A stretch of DNA of 8,536 nt from UBA11612 sp963976395 (lineage in GTDB: Bacteria; Pseudomonadota; Alphaproteobacteria; Rhodospirillales; Rhodospirillaceae), in assembly GCA_963976395.1 (NCBI GenBank), contig CAXBLG010000109.1, positions 1-8,536 of the forward strand, given 5' to 3'. Shown in pieces: positions 1 through 6,539 of the stretch. Under the pieces are notes generated by a model, which was not told the origin of the DNA, did no database searches, and saw only the letters and a program-made list of their open reading frames with translations. Every line of letters starts with the position of its first letter. The stretch's first letter is position 1. A program made the translations under genes and the position numbers.

Positions 1-9
1 TAGAGAAAT

Positions 10-84
10 TGGTGAGCCCGGATGGTTTCGAACCATCGACCCTCTGATTAAAAGTCAGATGCTCTACCACTGAGCTACGGGCCC
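10..84 (-). tRNA. tRNA-Lys (anticodon TTT)
   Basis: Read on the minus strand, this folds into a complete 75-nt cloverleaf. The 7-bp acceptor stem is GGGCCCG with CGGGCTC (one G-T pair) and the D stem is GCTC/GAGC. The anticodon stem is TCTGA/TCAGA around the loop CTTTTAA. The T stem is GATGG/CCATC around TTCGAAA, followed by discriminator A and an encoded CCA end at 10-12. The anticodon TTT at 50-52 decodes lysine AAA and AAG codons. It lies downstream of, and in the same direction as, the cyclophilin gene, but a candidate -10 box 20 bases upstream suggests its own promoter. No insertion or duplicated 3' end is visible, although only 9 bases beyond the tRNA are in view. Confidence 0.97.
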
Positions 85-90
85 AACCAA

Positions 91-118
91 GTGCGCCAAA
101 ATCATTTATAAGGCGCAC
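91..118. repeat. Perfect 7-bp inverted repeat around the tRNA-Lys -10 box
   Basis: GTGCGCC at 91-97 and GGCGCAC at 112-118 are exact reverse complements separated by a 14-base AT-rich spacer. The spacer contains the putative -10 element of tRNA-Lys. It could be an operator-like site, or a stem-loop ending transcription from the cyclophilin gene. No T-run follows the second arm on the minus strand, so an intrinsic terminator is unlikely. Confidence 0.5.
105..110 (-). promoter_or_regulatory. Putative -10 box for tRNA-Lys
   Basis: On the minus strand this reads TATAAA, 5 of 6 matches to TATAAT, ending 20 bases before the mature tRNA 5' end. That spacing would leave a leader of about 13 nt for RNase P to remove. 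No convincing -35 element sits 16-18 bases upstream, so this is a weak call based on one element and its position. Confidence 0.35.
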
Positions 119-179
119 GATCCTTGAAGCGGCGACAACTTAGGGAGACGTGCTTCAGGGGTCAAGTCGATAAGGGCAG

Positions 180-803
180 TTAATCGCCCTCTTTAACATC
201 AGCAGCCACTCGCAACTGAATAATACGGTCAGGATAGGGCACTGAACCGTTATTATTGGGGTCACCCTTGCGGATCTGATCTACGAATTCCATGCCCGAG
301 ACAACCTGTCCCCAGTATGTGTACTGGCCATTAAGGAAGTCTGATTCGTCGAGAACGATAAACCACTGACTGTCGGCGCTATTGATATTGCTCGAGCGGG
401 CCATTGAAACGGCCCCGCGCACATGGACACCGTCGTTAAACTCGGCCGGAATATTCTGTCCAGACCCCCCAGTTCCATCACCTCTAGGGTCTCCGGTCTG
501 AGCCATAAATCCATCAATAACCCGATGAAATACGACGCCGTCGTAAAAGCCCTCGCGCACGAGTTCCTTGATGCGCGCCACATGCTTCGGTGCCATTTCA
601 GGCATCATCTCAATAACGACACGACCGTATTCCAAGTCCAAATAAAGCGTATTTTCCAAATCTAGAGTCTCCATAAAAGGCGCCGTCGCCGCTTCCTGAG
701 CAACAACAGGCGCCGTCGTGACAAAGTTCAAGCCAAGAAGCAGAGCCAGCAGCAAGCCTACTTGCGGCAAGGACGTTAATTTAGCGCGTGATGCATGTAA
801 CAT
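180..803 (-). CDS. Secreted cyclophilin-type peptidyl-prolyl cis-trans isomerase
   Basis: This 207-aa protein should catalyse cis-trans isomerisation of X-Pro bonds, helping proteins fold outside the cytoplasm. Residues 1-35 look like a Sec signal peptide: a basic start with R6 and K8, a hydrophobic stretch over roughly 14-28, and a likely cut after VVA (residue 35). The cyclophilin domain covers about 52-202. By alignment with human cyclophilin A, the catalytic Arg55 is R94, Phe60 is F99, Gln63 is Q102, Gln111 is Q146 and Phe113 is F148. The Trp121 position, important for cyclosporin binding, is F156, as in E. coli PpiA. The start at 803 gives the best signal peptide, but the frame stays open upstream with ATGs at 848 and 890; 890 would leave a 38-base gap to coaD instead of 125. 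It follows gyrA and coaD in the same direction. A periplasmic, PpiA-like role is inferred; the family call is firm. Confidence 0.93.
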   Translation of the reverse strand: MLHASRAKLTSLPQVGLLLALLLGLNFVTTAPVVAQEAATAPFMETLDLENTLYLDLEYGRVVIEMMPEMAPKHVARIKELVREGFYDGVVFHRVIDGFMAQTGDPRGDGTGGSGQNIPAEFNDGVHVRGAVSMARSSNINSADSQWFIVLDESDFLNGQYTYWGQVVSGMEFVDQIRKGDPNNNGSVPYPDRIIQLRVAADVKEGD

Positions 804-928
804 AGCGGTTCCGTTAATATGATAATGTGGCAGCGCCGGAGCAGTCATATCTGCCGTGAGGTCACCGCGCAAGCAACACTCTAGCAGCATTATTTGTCCC
901 GATTATGGCTAGGCCGCCGGAAAAATAG

Positions 929-1471
929 TTACTTCTTCTTGTACTTCTTCTGAACCCGACGGCACACATCCGCCGGTACGAAACTGGAAATATCTCCATC
1001 CAGCCTCGCAATTTCTTTCACAAACCGAGATGATATGAACTGATTTCGTTCCGAAGCCATGAGGAACATCGTTTCAACCTTAGAGTTGAGACGGGCATTC
1101 ATGCCCGCCATCTGAAACTCATATTCAAAATCCGAAACCGCCCGTAGACCACGAATAATGACGGACGCGTTCAAATTCATGACAAAATCCATGAGGAGGT
1201 TATCGAACGGCACGATGACGATCGGCACACCCGCCGTAACAGAGAGCGGTTTGACTTCGCGCTCACACATAGCGGCCCGTTCCTTGAGAGAAAACAGCGG
1301 CCCTTTTCCGACATTGACAGCGACCCCGACGACCAGTTTATCAACGACTTTGGCCGCACGGCCAATAATATCCAAGTGACCATTGGTCATTGGGTCGAAA
1401 GTGCCTGGATAAACACCAATTTTGTAGCGACCGGTTTTCTTTTGTACGCTGGCCTGCGTTTTTCTTACCAT
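929..1471 (-). CDS. coaD: Phosphopantetheine adenylyltransferase
   Basis: CoaD transfers AMP from ATP to 4'-phosphopantetheine, making dephospho-CoA and pyrophosphate, the penultimate step of coenzyme A synthesis in the cytoplasm. The 180-aa product has the nucleotidyltransferase signature GTFDPMTNGH at 23-32, with the TxGH motif at T29-H32. It also has the family's RGLR at 107-110, the FEYEFQMAGMN segment at 115-125 and ISSRFVKE at 146-153. The core begins at KIGVYPG (17-23), so there is a short basic extension of about 15 residues before the usual start; E. coli CoaD has 159 residues. The start at 1471 is chosen because GGGGA lies 6 bases upstream and because longer starts would overlap gyrA. 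The gene begins 40 bases after gyrA on the same strand, so co-transcription is plausible. The gyrA-coaD-cyclophilin order is known in alphaproteobacteria. Confidence 0.96.
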   Translation of the reverse strand: MVRKTQASVQKKTGRYKIGVYPGTFDPMTNGHLDIIGRAAKVVDKLVVGVAVNVGKGPLFSLKERAAMCEREVKPLSVTAGVPIVIVPFDNLLMDFVMNLNASVIIRGLRAVSDFEYEFQMAGMNARLNSKVETMFLMASERNQFISSRFVKEIARLDGDISSFVPADVCRRVQKKYKKK

Positions 1472-1477
1472 TCCCAG

Positions 1478-1482
1478 TCCCC
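1478..1482 (-). promoter_or_regulatory. Ribosome binding site of coaD
   Basis: On the minus strand this reads GGGGA, six bases before the ATG at 1471-1469. It is the best Shine-Dalgarno match near the frame's beginning. It decides in favour of this start over one at 1540, which would lie inside gyrA. Confidence 0.6.
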
Positions 1483-1511
1483 GTTTATTTGTCACGATGC
1501 GCTCTAACCGA

Positions 1512-4241
1512 TTAAGCTTCCGCTTCTTCGTTTTGATCACCGTCGATCTCGGCTTCGTCTAAAGGAAGGTGCGCAACAGATGTAACGCGCTCTTCTTCAC
1601 CTGTTGAGAACATCGTCACACCTTGCGTCGACCGACCTGCTATGCGCACGTCGCCAATAGGAGTTCTTATCAAGCGTCCGGAATCTGTAATCATCATCAC
1701 CTGATCCGTATCGGCTACAGGGAATGATGCCACTACATCTCCATTTCTCTTACTTGTTGCAATGGAAACAATGCCGGAACCGCCGCGACCGGTAATGCGG
1801 TATTCATAGGCTGACGTCCGCTTGCCAAACCCCCGGCGCGTAACGGTTAAAATAAACTCTTCATCGCTCGCAAGACGCGCGAGTTCCTCTTCCGTCAGGA
1901 TTTTGGCGTCGTCGGCCCCATGATCTTCCACGGCGTCACCTGCTGTGTCACCGTTGTCATCAGCGCCCCGCAGCTTTCTGGCCGCCTTAAGATAGGCGTC
2001 GCGGTTTTCTGTATCAAACTCCACGTGCTTCAAGATTGACATGGAAATAACTTCGTCGTCCTTAGCCAGTTTAATCCCGCGCACACCAACAGAAGAGCGG
2101 CCTGCAAAGACTCTGACAGCACTCACCTCAAATCGAATGCACTTACCCTGTCTCGTGGACAGCAGCACGTCGTTCTGATCACTACATGTAGCGACGCCGA
2201 CAAGACTGTCGCCATCAGCCAGCTTCATCGCAATTTTACCGTTGCGCATGATGTTCACAAAGTCGGACAGATCATTACGCCGAACGTAGCCGGTACTGGT
2301 AGAGAACATTACGTTGAGATCCCCCCAAGTGCTTTCGTCTTCCGGCAATGGCATGACCGTGGAAATGGTTTCTCCCGTCTTCAGGGGAAGCAAGTTCACC
2401 ATGGCTTTGCCGCGACTTTGAGGAGTCCCTACGGGTAATTTGTAGACCTTCAGCTTGTAGACCATGCCCGCCGTGGAAAAGAACAGAAGCGGCGTGTGAG
2501 TGTTGACGACATACAATGCTTGCACAAAGTCCTCGTCCTTTGTCGCCATTCCAGCGCGGCCTTTACCGCCGCGCCGTTGGGCCCGGTAAGTGGAGAGCGG
2601 CACCCGCTTAATCCAGCCCGCATTTGTAACGGTTACGACCATATCCTCGCGCTGGATAAGGTCTTCAACGTCGGTTTCGAACTCCAGTTCTTCAATCACA
2701 CTACGGCGCGGTGTCGCGTATTCGTCGCGCATCTCCTGCAACTCAGCCCGCATAATTGAATACAACCGCTCACGGCTCCGTAAAATTCCTAGATAGTTAG
2801 AAATATTCTCGCCGAGGCCCTTCAGTTCACCGTGGATTTTTTCTCGCTCAAGACCGGTTAAGCGATGTAGGCGCAGATCCAATATGGCTTTGGCCTGAGT
2901 TTCCGATAGCCTGTACTTTCCGTCGATCACCTTGCGGTCAGGCTCATCGATAAGCGCCACCAGCGGCTCAACGTCTGTCGCCGGCCAATCTTGCGCCATT
3001 AGCTGGTCTCTGGCTGTAGCCGGATCTGAAGCTGCCCGAATAAGCTTGATGACTGCATCAAGATTAGCGACCGCAATAGCCAACCCAACCAAAACGTGTG
3101 CGCGATTACGCGCCTGACCAAGCTCATAAACAGTACGGCGACGAATAACTTCTTCGCGAAATTTGATGAACGCTTGAAGGATTTGCTTCAGCGTCATCAA
3201 TTCCGGACGGCCACTATTGATGGCCAGCATGTTCACGCCAAAGCTGGTTTGCAGAGGCGTATATTTGTAAAGCTGATTCAAGACCACTTCGGCCATGGCG
3301 TCGCGCTTAATCTCGATGACTACGCGGACACCGTTGCGGTCCGATTCATCGCGCAAATCGCCGATGCCTTCAATGCGTTTATCACGCACTAGCTCGGCCA
3401 TTTTCTCGATCATCGAGGCTTTGTTCACCTGATAGGGAATTTCAGTGACGATGATCGCCTGTTTATCTTTGCCGATATCTTCGATTTCGCAGCGGCCACG
3501 CATAACGACGGACCCGCGCCCCGTCATCAGCGCCGAACGGCTTCCTGATTGACCGAGAATGATACCGCCGGTCGGGAAATCCGGTCCTGGGACGATTTCC
3601 ATCAAGCGCTCGACGGTGGTAGCCGGATCGTCAATCAGAACACAGGCTGCATCAATCACTTCGCCCAGGTTGTGCGGCGGAATATTCGTAGCCATGCCAA
3701 CAGCAATGCCGCCGGCGCCATTGACCAATAGGTTGGGATATCGCGCGGGTAGAACGACCGGCTCCTGGATCGTCTCGTCATAGTTTACTTGGAAGTCGAC
3801 GGTCTCCTTGTCGATATCGTCCAGCAAAGAATGCGCCGCTTTGGCCAATCGCGCTTCGGTATAACGCATGGCCGCAGCGGGGTCTCCGTCCATGGAGCCA
3901 AAGTTACCCTGCCCGTCAATGAGCGGGAGACGCATGGAAAACGGCTGCGCCATGCGCACCATCGCGTCATAAATTGCCTGGTCGCCGTGTGGATGGTACT
4001 TACCCATCACGTCGCCGACGATGCGTGCTGATTTCTTGTAGGGCTTGTTGAATTCGTAACCGCCCTCTTTCATCGCAAAGAGAATACGGCGGTGAACCGG
4101 CTTCAGGCCGTCTCTAACATCCGGCAACGCGCGGCTAACGATCACGCTCATGGCGTAATCGAGATAGCTCTTACGCATTTCGTCTTCGATCGTTACCGGG
4201 GCAATTTCAAAATCAGGCGGGGTCGGGGTTGTTTCGCTCAC
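1512..4241 (-). CDS. gyrA: DNA gyrase subunit A
   Basis: GyrA is the strand-breaking and rejoining subunit of the A2B2 gyrase, which introduces negative supercoils using ATP bound by GyrB. The 909-aa product has the winged-helix/tower region in the N-terminal half. The catalytic tyrosine is Y127 in AAAMRYTEARL (E. coli Tyr122). The GyrA box QRRGGKG lies at 555-561, followed by the DNA-wrapping beta-pinwheel. That box and the length point to GyrA rather than ParC. An acidic/helical insertion at about 738-795 interrupts the pinwheel and the tail is acidic (EEAEA end), making it longer than the 875-aa E. coli protein. In the quinolone-resistance region, the Ser83 position is Gln88, while the Asp87 position keeps Asp92. 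Translation starts at GTG, since no ATG lies in frame until codon 22; GAGAGAG lies 5 bases upstream. gyrA lies first on this strand after a 475-base spacer and precedes coaD. Confidence 0.98.
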   Translation of the reverse strand: MSETTPTPPDFEIAPVTIEDEMRKSYLDYAMSVIVSRALPDVRDGLKPVHRRILFAMKEGGYEFNKPYKKSARIVGDVMGKYHPHGDQAIYDAMVRMAQPFSMRLPLIDGQGNFGSMDGDPAAAMRYTEARLAKAAHSLLDDIDKETVDFQVNYDETIQEPVVLPARYPNLLVNGAGGIAVGMATNIPPHNLGEVIDAACVLIDDPATTVERLMEIVPGPDFPTGGIILGQSGSRSALMTGRGSVVMRGRCEIEDIGKDKQAIIVTEIPYQVNKASMIEKMAELVRDKRIEGIGDLRDESDRNGVRVVIEIKRDAMAEVVLNQLYKYTPLQTSFGVNMLAINSGRPELMTLKQILQAFIKFREEVIRRRTVYELGQARNRAHVLVGLAIAVANLDAVIKLIRAASDPATARDQLMAQDWPATDVEPLVALIDEPDRKVIDGKYRLSETQAKAILDLRLHRLTGLEREKIHGELKGLGENISNYLGILRSRERLYSIMRAELQEMRDEYATPRRSVIEELEFETDVEDLIQREDMVVTVTNAGWIKRVPLSTYRAQRRGGKGRAGMATKDEDFVQALYVVNTHTPLLFFSTAGMVYKLKVYKLPVGTPQSRGKAMVNLLPLKTGETISTVMPLPEDESTWGDLNVMFSTSTGYVRRNDLSDFVNIMRNGKIAMKLADGDSLVGVATCSDQNDVLLSTRQGKCIRFEVSAVRVFAGRSSVGVRGIKLAKDDEVISMSILKHVEFDTENRDAYLKAARKLRGADDNGDTAGDAVEDHGADDAKILTEEELARLASDEEFILTVTRRGFGKRTSAYEYRITGRGGSGIVSIATSKRNGDVVASFPVADTDQVMMITDSGRLIRTPIGDVRIAGRSTQGVTMFSTGEEERVTSVAHLPLDEAEIDGDQNEEAEA

Positions 4242-4246
4242 TAGGT

Positions 4247-4253
4247 CTCTCTC
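4247..4253 (-). promoter_or_regulatory. Ribosome binding site of gyrA (GTG start)
   Basis: The minus strand reads GAGAGAG, five bases before a GTG codon at 4241-4239. It is a purine-rich partial Shine-Dalgarno sequence. It supports GTG as the start and matches where GyrA homologues begin, a short tail before the EDEMRKSYLDYAMSVI segment. Confidence 0.5.
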
Positions 4254-4378
4254 AAAATTTACGTCAAAACGAACCTCTTCCCGCCGGCAATATTGCAGTG
4301 CACCAACGAGACGTGAAGCTATCTAAACTTGTGCTGAGGGCTCCCACCTGGGATCAAATGAGGGCAAATGCACGTTCG

Positions 4379-4395
4379 GAAATCTACCAGATTTC
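4379..4395. repeat. 17-bp palindrome between the DnaA boxes and gyrA
   Basis: GAAATCT and AGATTTC are perfect 7-bp inverted arms around a 3-base centre, ACC. The site is 138 bases upstream of the gyrA start codon, where an operator could act. Three TTCAC words lie on it and beside it at 4393, 4404 and 4413. The symmetry is seen directly; a protein-binding role is inferred, and no known regulator consensus is recognised. Confidence 0.45.
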
Positions 4396-4449
4396 ACGCA
4401 ACATTCACAACGTTCACATTGCGTCCTGAACGCCTTTTCCGCTTTAAAG

Positions 4450-4458
4450 TTATCCACA
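4450..4458 (+). promoter_or_regulatory. DnaA box (perfect consensus)
   Basis: TTATCCACA matches the high-affinity DnaA consensus TTATNCACA at all positions. It sits about 210 bases upstream of gyrA at the edge of an AT-rich stretch. Its first 7 bases, TTATCCA, recur as an exact inverted copy, TGGATAA, at 4497-4503. DnaA could regulate gyrA from here; a single perfect box can also occur by chance. Confidence 0.55.
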
Positions 4459-4468
4459 GGGATATGGC

Positions 4469-4506
4469 TAAATATGAAATATATTTCAGTTATTTATGGA
4501 TAATTA
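4469..4506. other. AT-rich core between two DnaA boxes
   Basis: Only 5 of these 38 bases are G or C, against moderately GC-rich genes on both sides. It contains a perfect 12-bp palindrome, GAAATATATTTC, at 4476-4487. Such a tract melts easily and may serve as the gyrA promoter region or a DNA-unwinding element. Confidence 0.5.
4495..4503 (-). promoter_or_regulatory. Second, imperfect DnaA box in inverted orientation
   Basis: On the minus strand this reads TTATCCATA, 8 of 9 matches to TTATNCACA. It faces the perfect box at 4450-4458 across the AT-rich core. The call rests on the match and the pairing; DnaA affinity for this variant is unknown. Confidence 0.35.
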
Positions 4507-4599
4507 GTCGTCACGCGTTTTACGCTAAAATAGACCAATTTGGGTCCGAATCGGCGTTCTGAGCACAATACCTTACATAGCCGTTCAAAAAGCGCGAGA

Positions 4600-4631
4600 C
4601 TCGGCTAACTCAAGGTGGCTAGCGAGCCGAG
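4600..4631 (-). terminator. Possible terminator of the crotonase gene
   Basis: CTCGGCT at 4600-4606 and AGCCGAG at 4625-4631 form a perfect GC-rich 7-bp stem with an 18-base loop. On the minus strand, downstream of the gene ending at 4717, a run of five T follows the stem after 9 bases. The long loop and displaced T-run make it a weak intrinsic terminator at best. Confidence 0.3.
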
Positions 4632-4716
4632 AAACAACCACTAGCAACCAATGTTCAGCGCAGGGAATCGGTTCCAATTTGAGCAAAATTACTGCAGCGC
4701 ACAAATGTAAAGGCAC

Positions 4717-5469
4717 TTAGCCGGACTTTCCCTTGCTCATGAACCCATCGATCCTCGTCTGCATGTCAGGGCCCACGCCTGCCGTATGTTCTATCTCGTG
4801 CCTAAGCCCCTCACCCAAAGCCATCCCGTCGGTCTCCCTCAGCAGGCGCTTGTTGGCCCGATGGGAGTGCCAGGACAACGCCAGCATCTCGCCCGTTAGC
4901 TTTGCCAACTCGCCCTCAAAGGTCTCATCAGCCACACAGAAATTGACAAGTCCCATAGCGAGGGCCGCCTGTCCTCTGTAGGTGCGCCCGGTCAGCATCA
5001 TCTCCCGCGCGCGTGACAACCCCACGCGCCTTGGCAACCTCTGGCTCATTCCCCAGATCGGCGTCACGGACCATTTCGCGTGGGTATCAGCAAATTTAGC
5101 AGATTCTGACGCAAAGATCAGATCCCCCGCCAGCGCGAGTTCCAGCGCTCCGGTGTAACAATGCCCGTGCACAGCGGAAATGATTGGCTGCGGTAGATTG
5201 GCTAGGCATTCAATGGTTTCTGCCTGAAAGTTAGGACTTGGCAGATTCTCGCCCTCCGCCAAATCAGCAAGATCGTGACCCGCGGAAAAACATTTGCCGG
5301 CTCCCCGCAACACAACCAGGCCGATCGTATCCGTCTGCTGTGCCAGCAGATCGACATGCGCACGTAAATCCTTAAACACTTCAACATTAAGAGCATTCAG
5401 CTTTTCCGGCCGATTGAGCACCAAAGTGGCCAAGCCCTCATCGTCTTGTCTTAGAACCAAATCGGACAT
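4717..5469 (-). CDS. Enoyl-CoA hydratase/isomerase family (crotonase) protein
   Basis: The 250-aa product has the crotonase fold, whose members act on acyl-CoA thioesters, often hydrating 2-enoyl-CoA in fatty acid breakdown. The CoA/oxyanion-hole segment KCFSAGHDL is at 59-67, and the second oxyanion motif TGALELALAGD is at 106-116. By alignment with rat mitochondrial hydratase, Glu144 is conserved as E110. The second catalytic position, Glu164, is His130 in FADTHAKWSVTP. This makes ordinary hydratase activity doubtful; isomerase, thioesterase or another crotonase reaction is possible. The ATG at 5469 has AGGAA 6 bases upstream. The gene is divergent from the oxidoreductase gene starting at 5601, with a 131-base spacer and no clear promoter hexamers. 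A short hairpin lies downstream. The exact substrate cannot be read from the sequence. Confidence 0.88.
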   Translation of the reverse strand: MSDLVLRQDDEGLATLVLNRPEKLNALNVEVFKDLRAHVDLLAQQTDTIGLVVLRGAGKCFSAGHDLADLAEGENLPSPNFQAETIECLANLPQPIISAVHGHCYTGALELALAGDLIFASESAKFADTHAKWSVTPIWGMSQRLPRRVGLSRAREMMLTGRTYRGQAALAMGLVNFCVADETFEGELAKLTGEMLALSWHSHRANKRLLRETDGMALGEGLRHEIEHTAGVGPDMQTRIDGFMSKGKSG

Positions 5470-5600
5470 GCAGAGTTCCTGTTACATTGTCACCGCTCTA
5501 TACAAAGCCTATCACTGAACGCTAGGTCGGTGGAAAGCGATAGGCATCTCCGGGAGAGCAGGCTATAGAAACCAAGCAATTTATTAAGTCTGGAGATTCC

Positions 5601-6536
5601 ATGCCCTTACCTGAATTGTTCCGCAATCGCATTGCGTTGCCCGTCATTGGTGCACCCATGTTCCTTGTGTCTCATCCGGAATTGGTGATTGCCCAATGCA
5701 AGGCAGGTATCCCGGGAGCATTCCCGACGCTCAATGCTCGGCCGTTGGAAGTGCTCGACGAGTGGCTCGCGCGAATCACAGAAGCCTTGTCGGCCGATCC
5801 CAAGGCCGCGCCCTTCGGCGTGAATTTGATAATGCATAAATCAAATACGCGGCTAGCCGAGGACACTGAACTCACCATTAAGTACAAAGTCCCGTTCGTG
5901 ATCACATCCGTCGGCAATCCTTCGCCCATGGTCGAGCACGTGCACAGCTACGGCGGTCTGGTGTTTCACGACGTCACCACCATAAAGCATGCACAGAAAG
6001 CCATAGACGCAGGGGTGGATGGTTTGATTCTGGTTTGTACCGGCGCGGGAGGTCATGCCGGCTTCCTATCGCCCTTCGCGTTCCTGCACGAAGTCCGCAA
6101 AATTTTCGACGGCACGATCATTCTCGCCGGCGCAATGTCTACTGGCCGTCACATAAAGGCTGCGATTGTTATGGGCGCCGATTTCGCATATCTCGGCACA
6201 CGCTTCATTGCCACGACCGAAGCCCATGCCGTTGACGAATACAAAAACATGATCGTCTCGTCAGCCGCCGCCGACACCGTCCATACGCCATACTTCAGCG
6301 GCGTGCCGGCTAACTACTTGAAGCCCTCACTCGTTGCGGCGGGGTACGACCCCGATAACCTCGGCATCAATCCAGACGGCGGCAGCCTCAGCATCGACGG
6401 CGGCGAAAAATCCGGACCGCGGCCCTGGAAAGACTTATGGTCCGCCGGTCAAGGCATTGGCGCTATCGAGGATGTGCCGAGTGTTGCGGAACTTGTCGCA
6501 AATTTGAAAAAAGACTACGACGCTACAAAGGTTTAA
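5601..6536 (+). CDS. Nitronate monooxygenase-like NAD(P)H-dependent flavin oxidoreductase
   Basis: The 311-aa product belongs to the FMN-binding TIM-barrel family called 2-nitropropane dioxygenase or nitronate monooxygenase. Members oxidise alkyl nitronates, reduce quinones with NAD(P)H, or act as enoyl-ACP reductases. Seen motifs are GAPM at 17-20, FGVNL at 72-76, GAGGHAG at 148-154 with the conserved His152, LAGA at 175-178 and MGADFAYLGTRF at 191-202, the last typical of FMN phosphate binding. No signal peptide or membrane segment is seen, so it should be cytosolic. The ATG at 5601 has GGAG 6 bases upstream. It is divergent from the crotonase gene, and such pairs suggest acyl-CoA or carboxylic-acid metabolism, but this is inference. 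Its stop codon is only 3 bases from the stop of the convergent P-loop gene. The family is firm; the physiological substrate is not. Confidence 0.9.
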   Translation: MPLPELFRNRIALPVIGAPMFLVSHPELVIAQCKAGIPGAFPTLNARPLEVLDEWLARITEALSADPKAAPFGVNLIMHKSNTRLAEDTELTIKYKVPFVITSVGNPSPMVEHVHSYGGLVFHDVTTIKHAQKAIDAGVDGLILVCTGAGGHAGFLSPFAFLHEVRKIFDGTIILAGAMSTGRHIKAAIVMGADFAYLGTRFIATTEAHAVDEYKNMIVSSAAADTVHTPYFSGVPANYLKPSLVAAGYDPDNLGINPDGGSLSIDGGEKSGPRPWKDLWSAGQGIGAIEDVPSVAELVANLKKDYDATKV

Positions 6537-6539
6537 CGC

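Larger units (their letters stand above)
4242..4716. other. 475-base intergenic region upstream of gyrA, no gene seen
   Basis: Short open frames here (for example 4368-4562 on the plus strand) show no recognisable protein, no clear ribosome binding site and low-complexity AT-driven codons. The region is therefore called non-coding. It must hold the gyrA promoter, since the gene to the right ends at 4717 on the same strand. Several -10-like hexamers occur in the AT-rich part, so no promoter can be singled out. Individual elements inside it (palindrome, DnaA boxes, hairpin) are listed separately. Confidence 0.7.

Noticed and set aside
10..84. tRNA-Lys as an integration site for a mobile element.
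   Set aside because: No integrase and no duplicated tRNA 3' end occur in the window; only 9 bases beyond the tRNA 3' end can be seen.
152..157. GCTTCA, with TGAAGC at 125-130, as a terminator hairpin for the cyclophilin gene.
   Set aside because: A 6-bp stem with a 21-base loop and no following T-run is too weak to call.
3096..3392. Open frames of 60-98 codons on the plus strand opposite gyrA.
   Set aside because: They lie fully inside gyrA on the other strand, lack family features and follow from its codon pattern.
4368..4562. A 64-codon open frame on the plus strand in the gyrA upstream spacer.
   Set aside because: It has no recognisable protein features or ribosome binding site and runs across the DnaA boxes and palindromes, so it is better explained as chance in an AT-rich region.
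4242..4716. Chromosomal replication origin (oriC).
   Set aside because: Only one perfect DnaA box is present and the usual origin neighbours (dnaA, parAB, hemE and similar) are absent. The boxes are kept as a regulatory finding instead.
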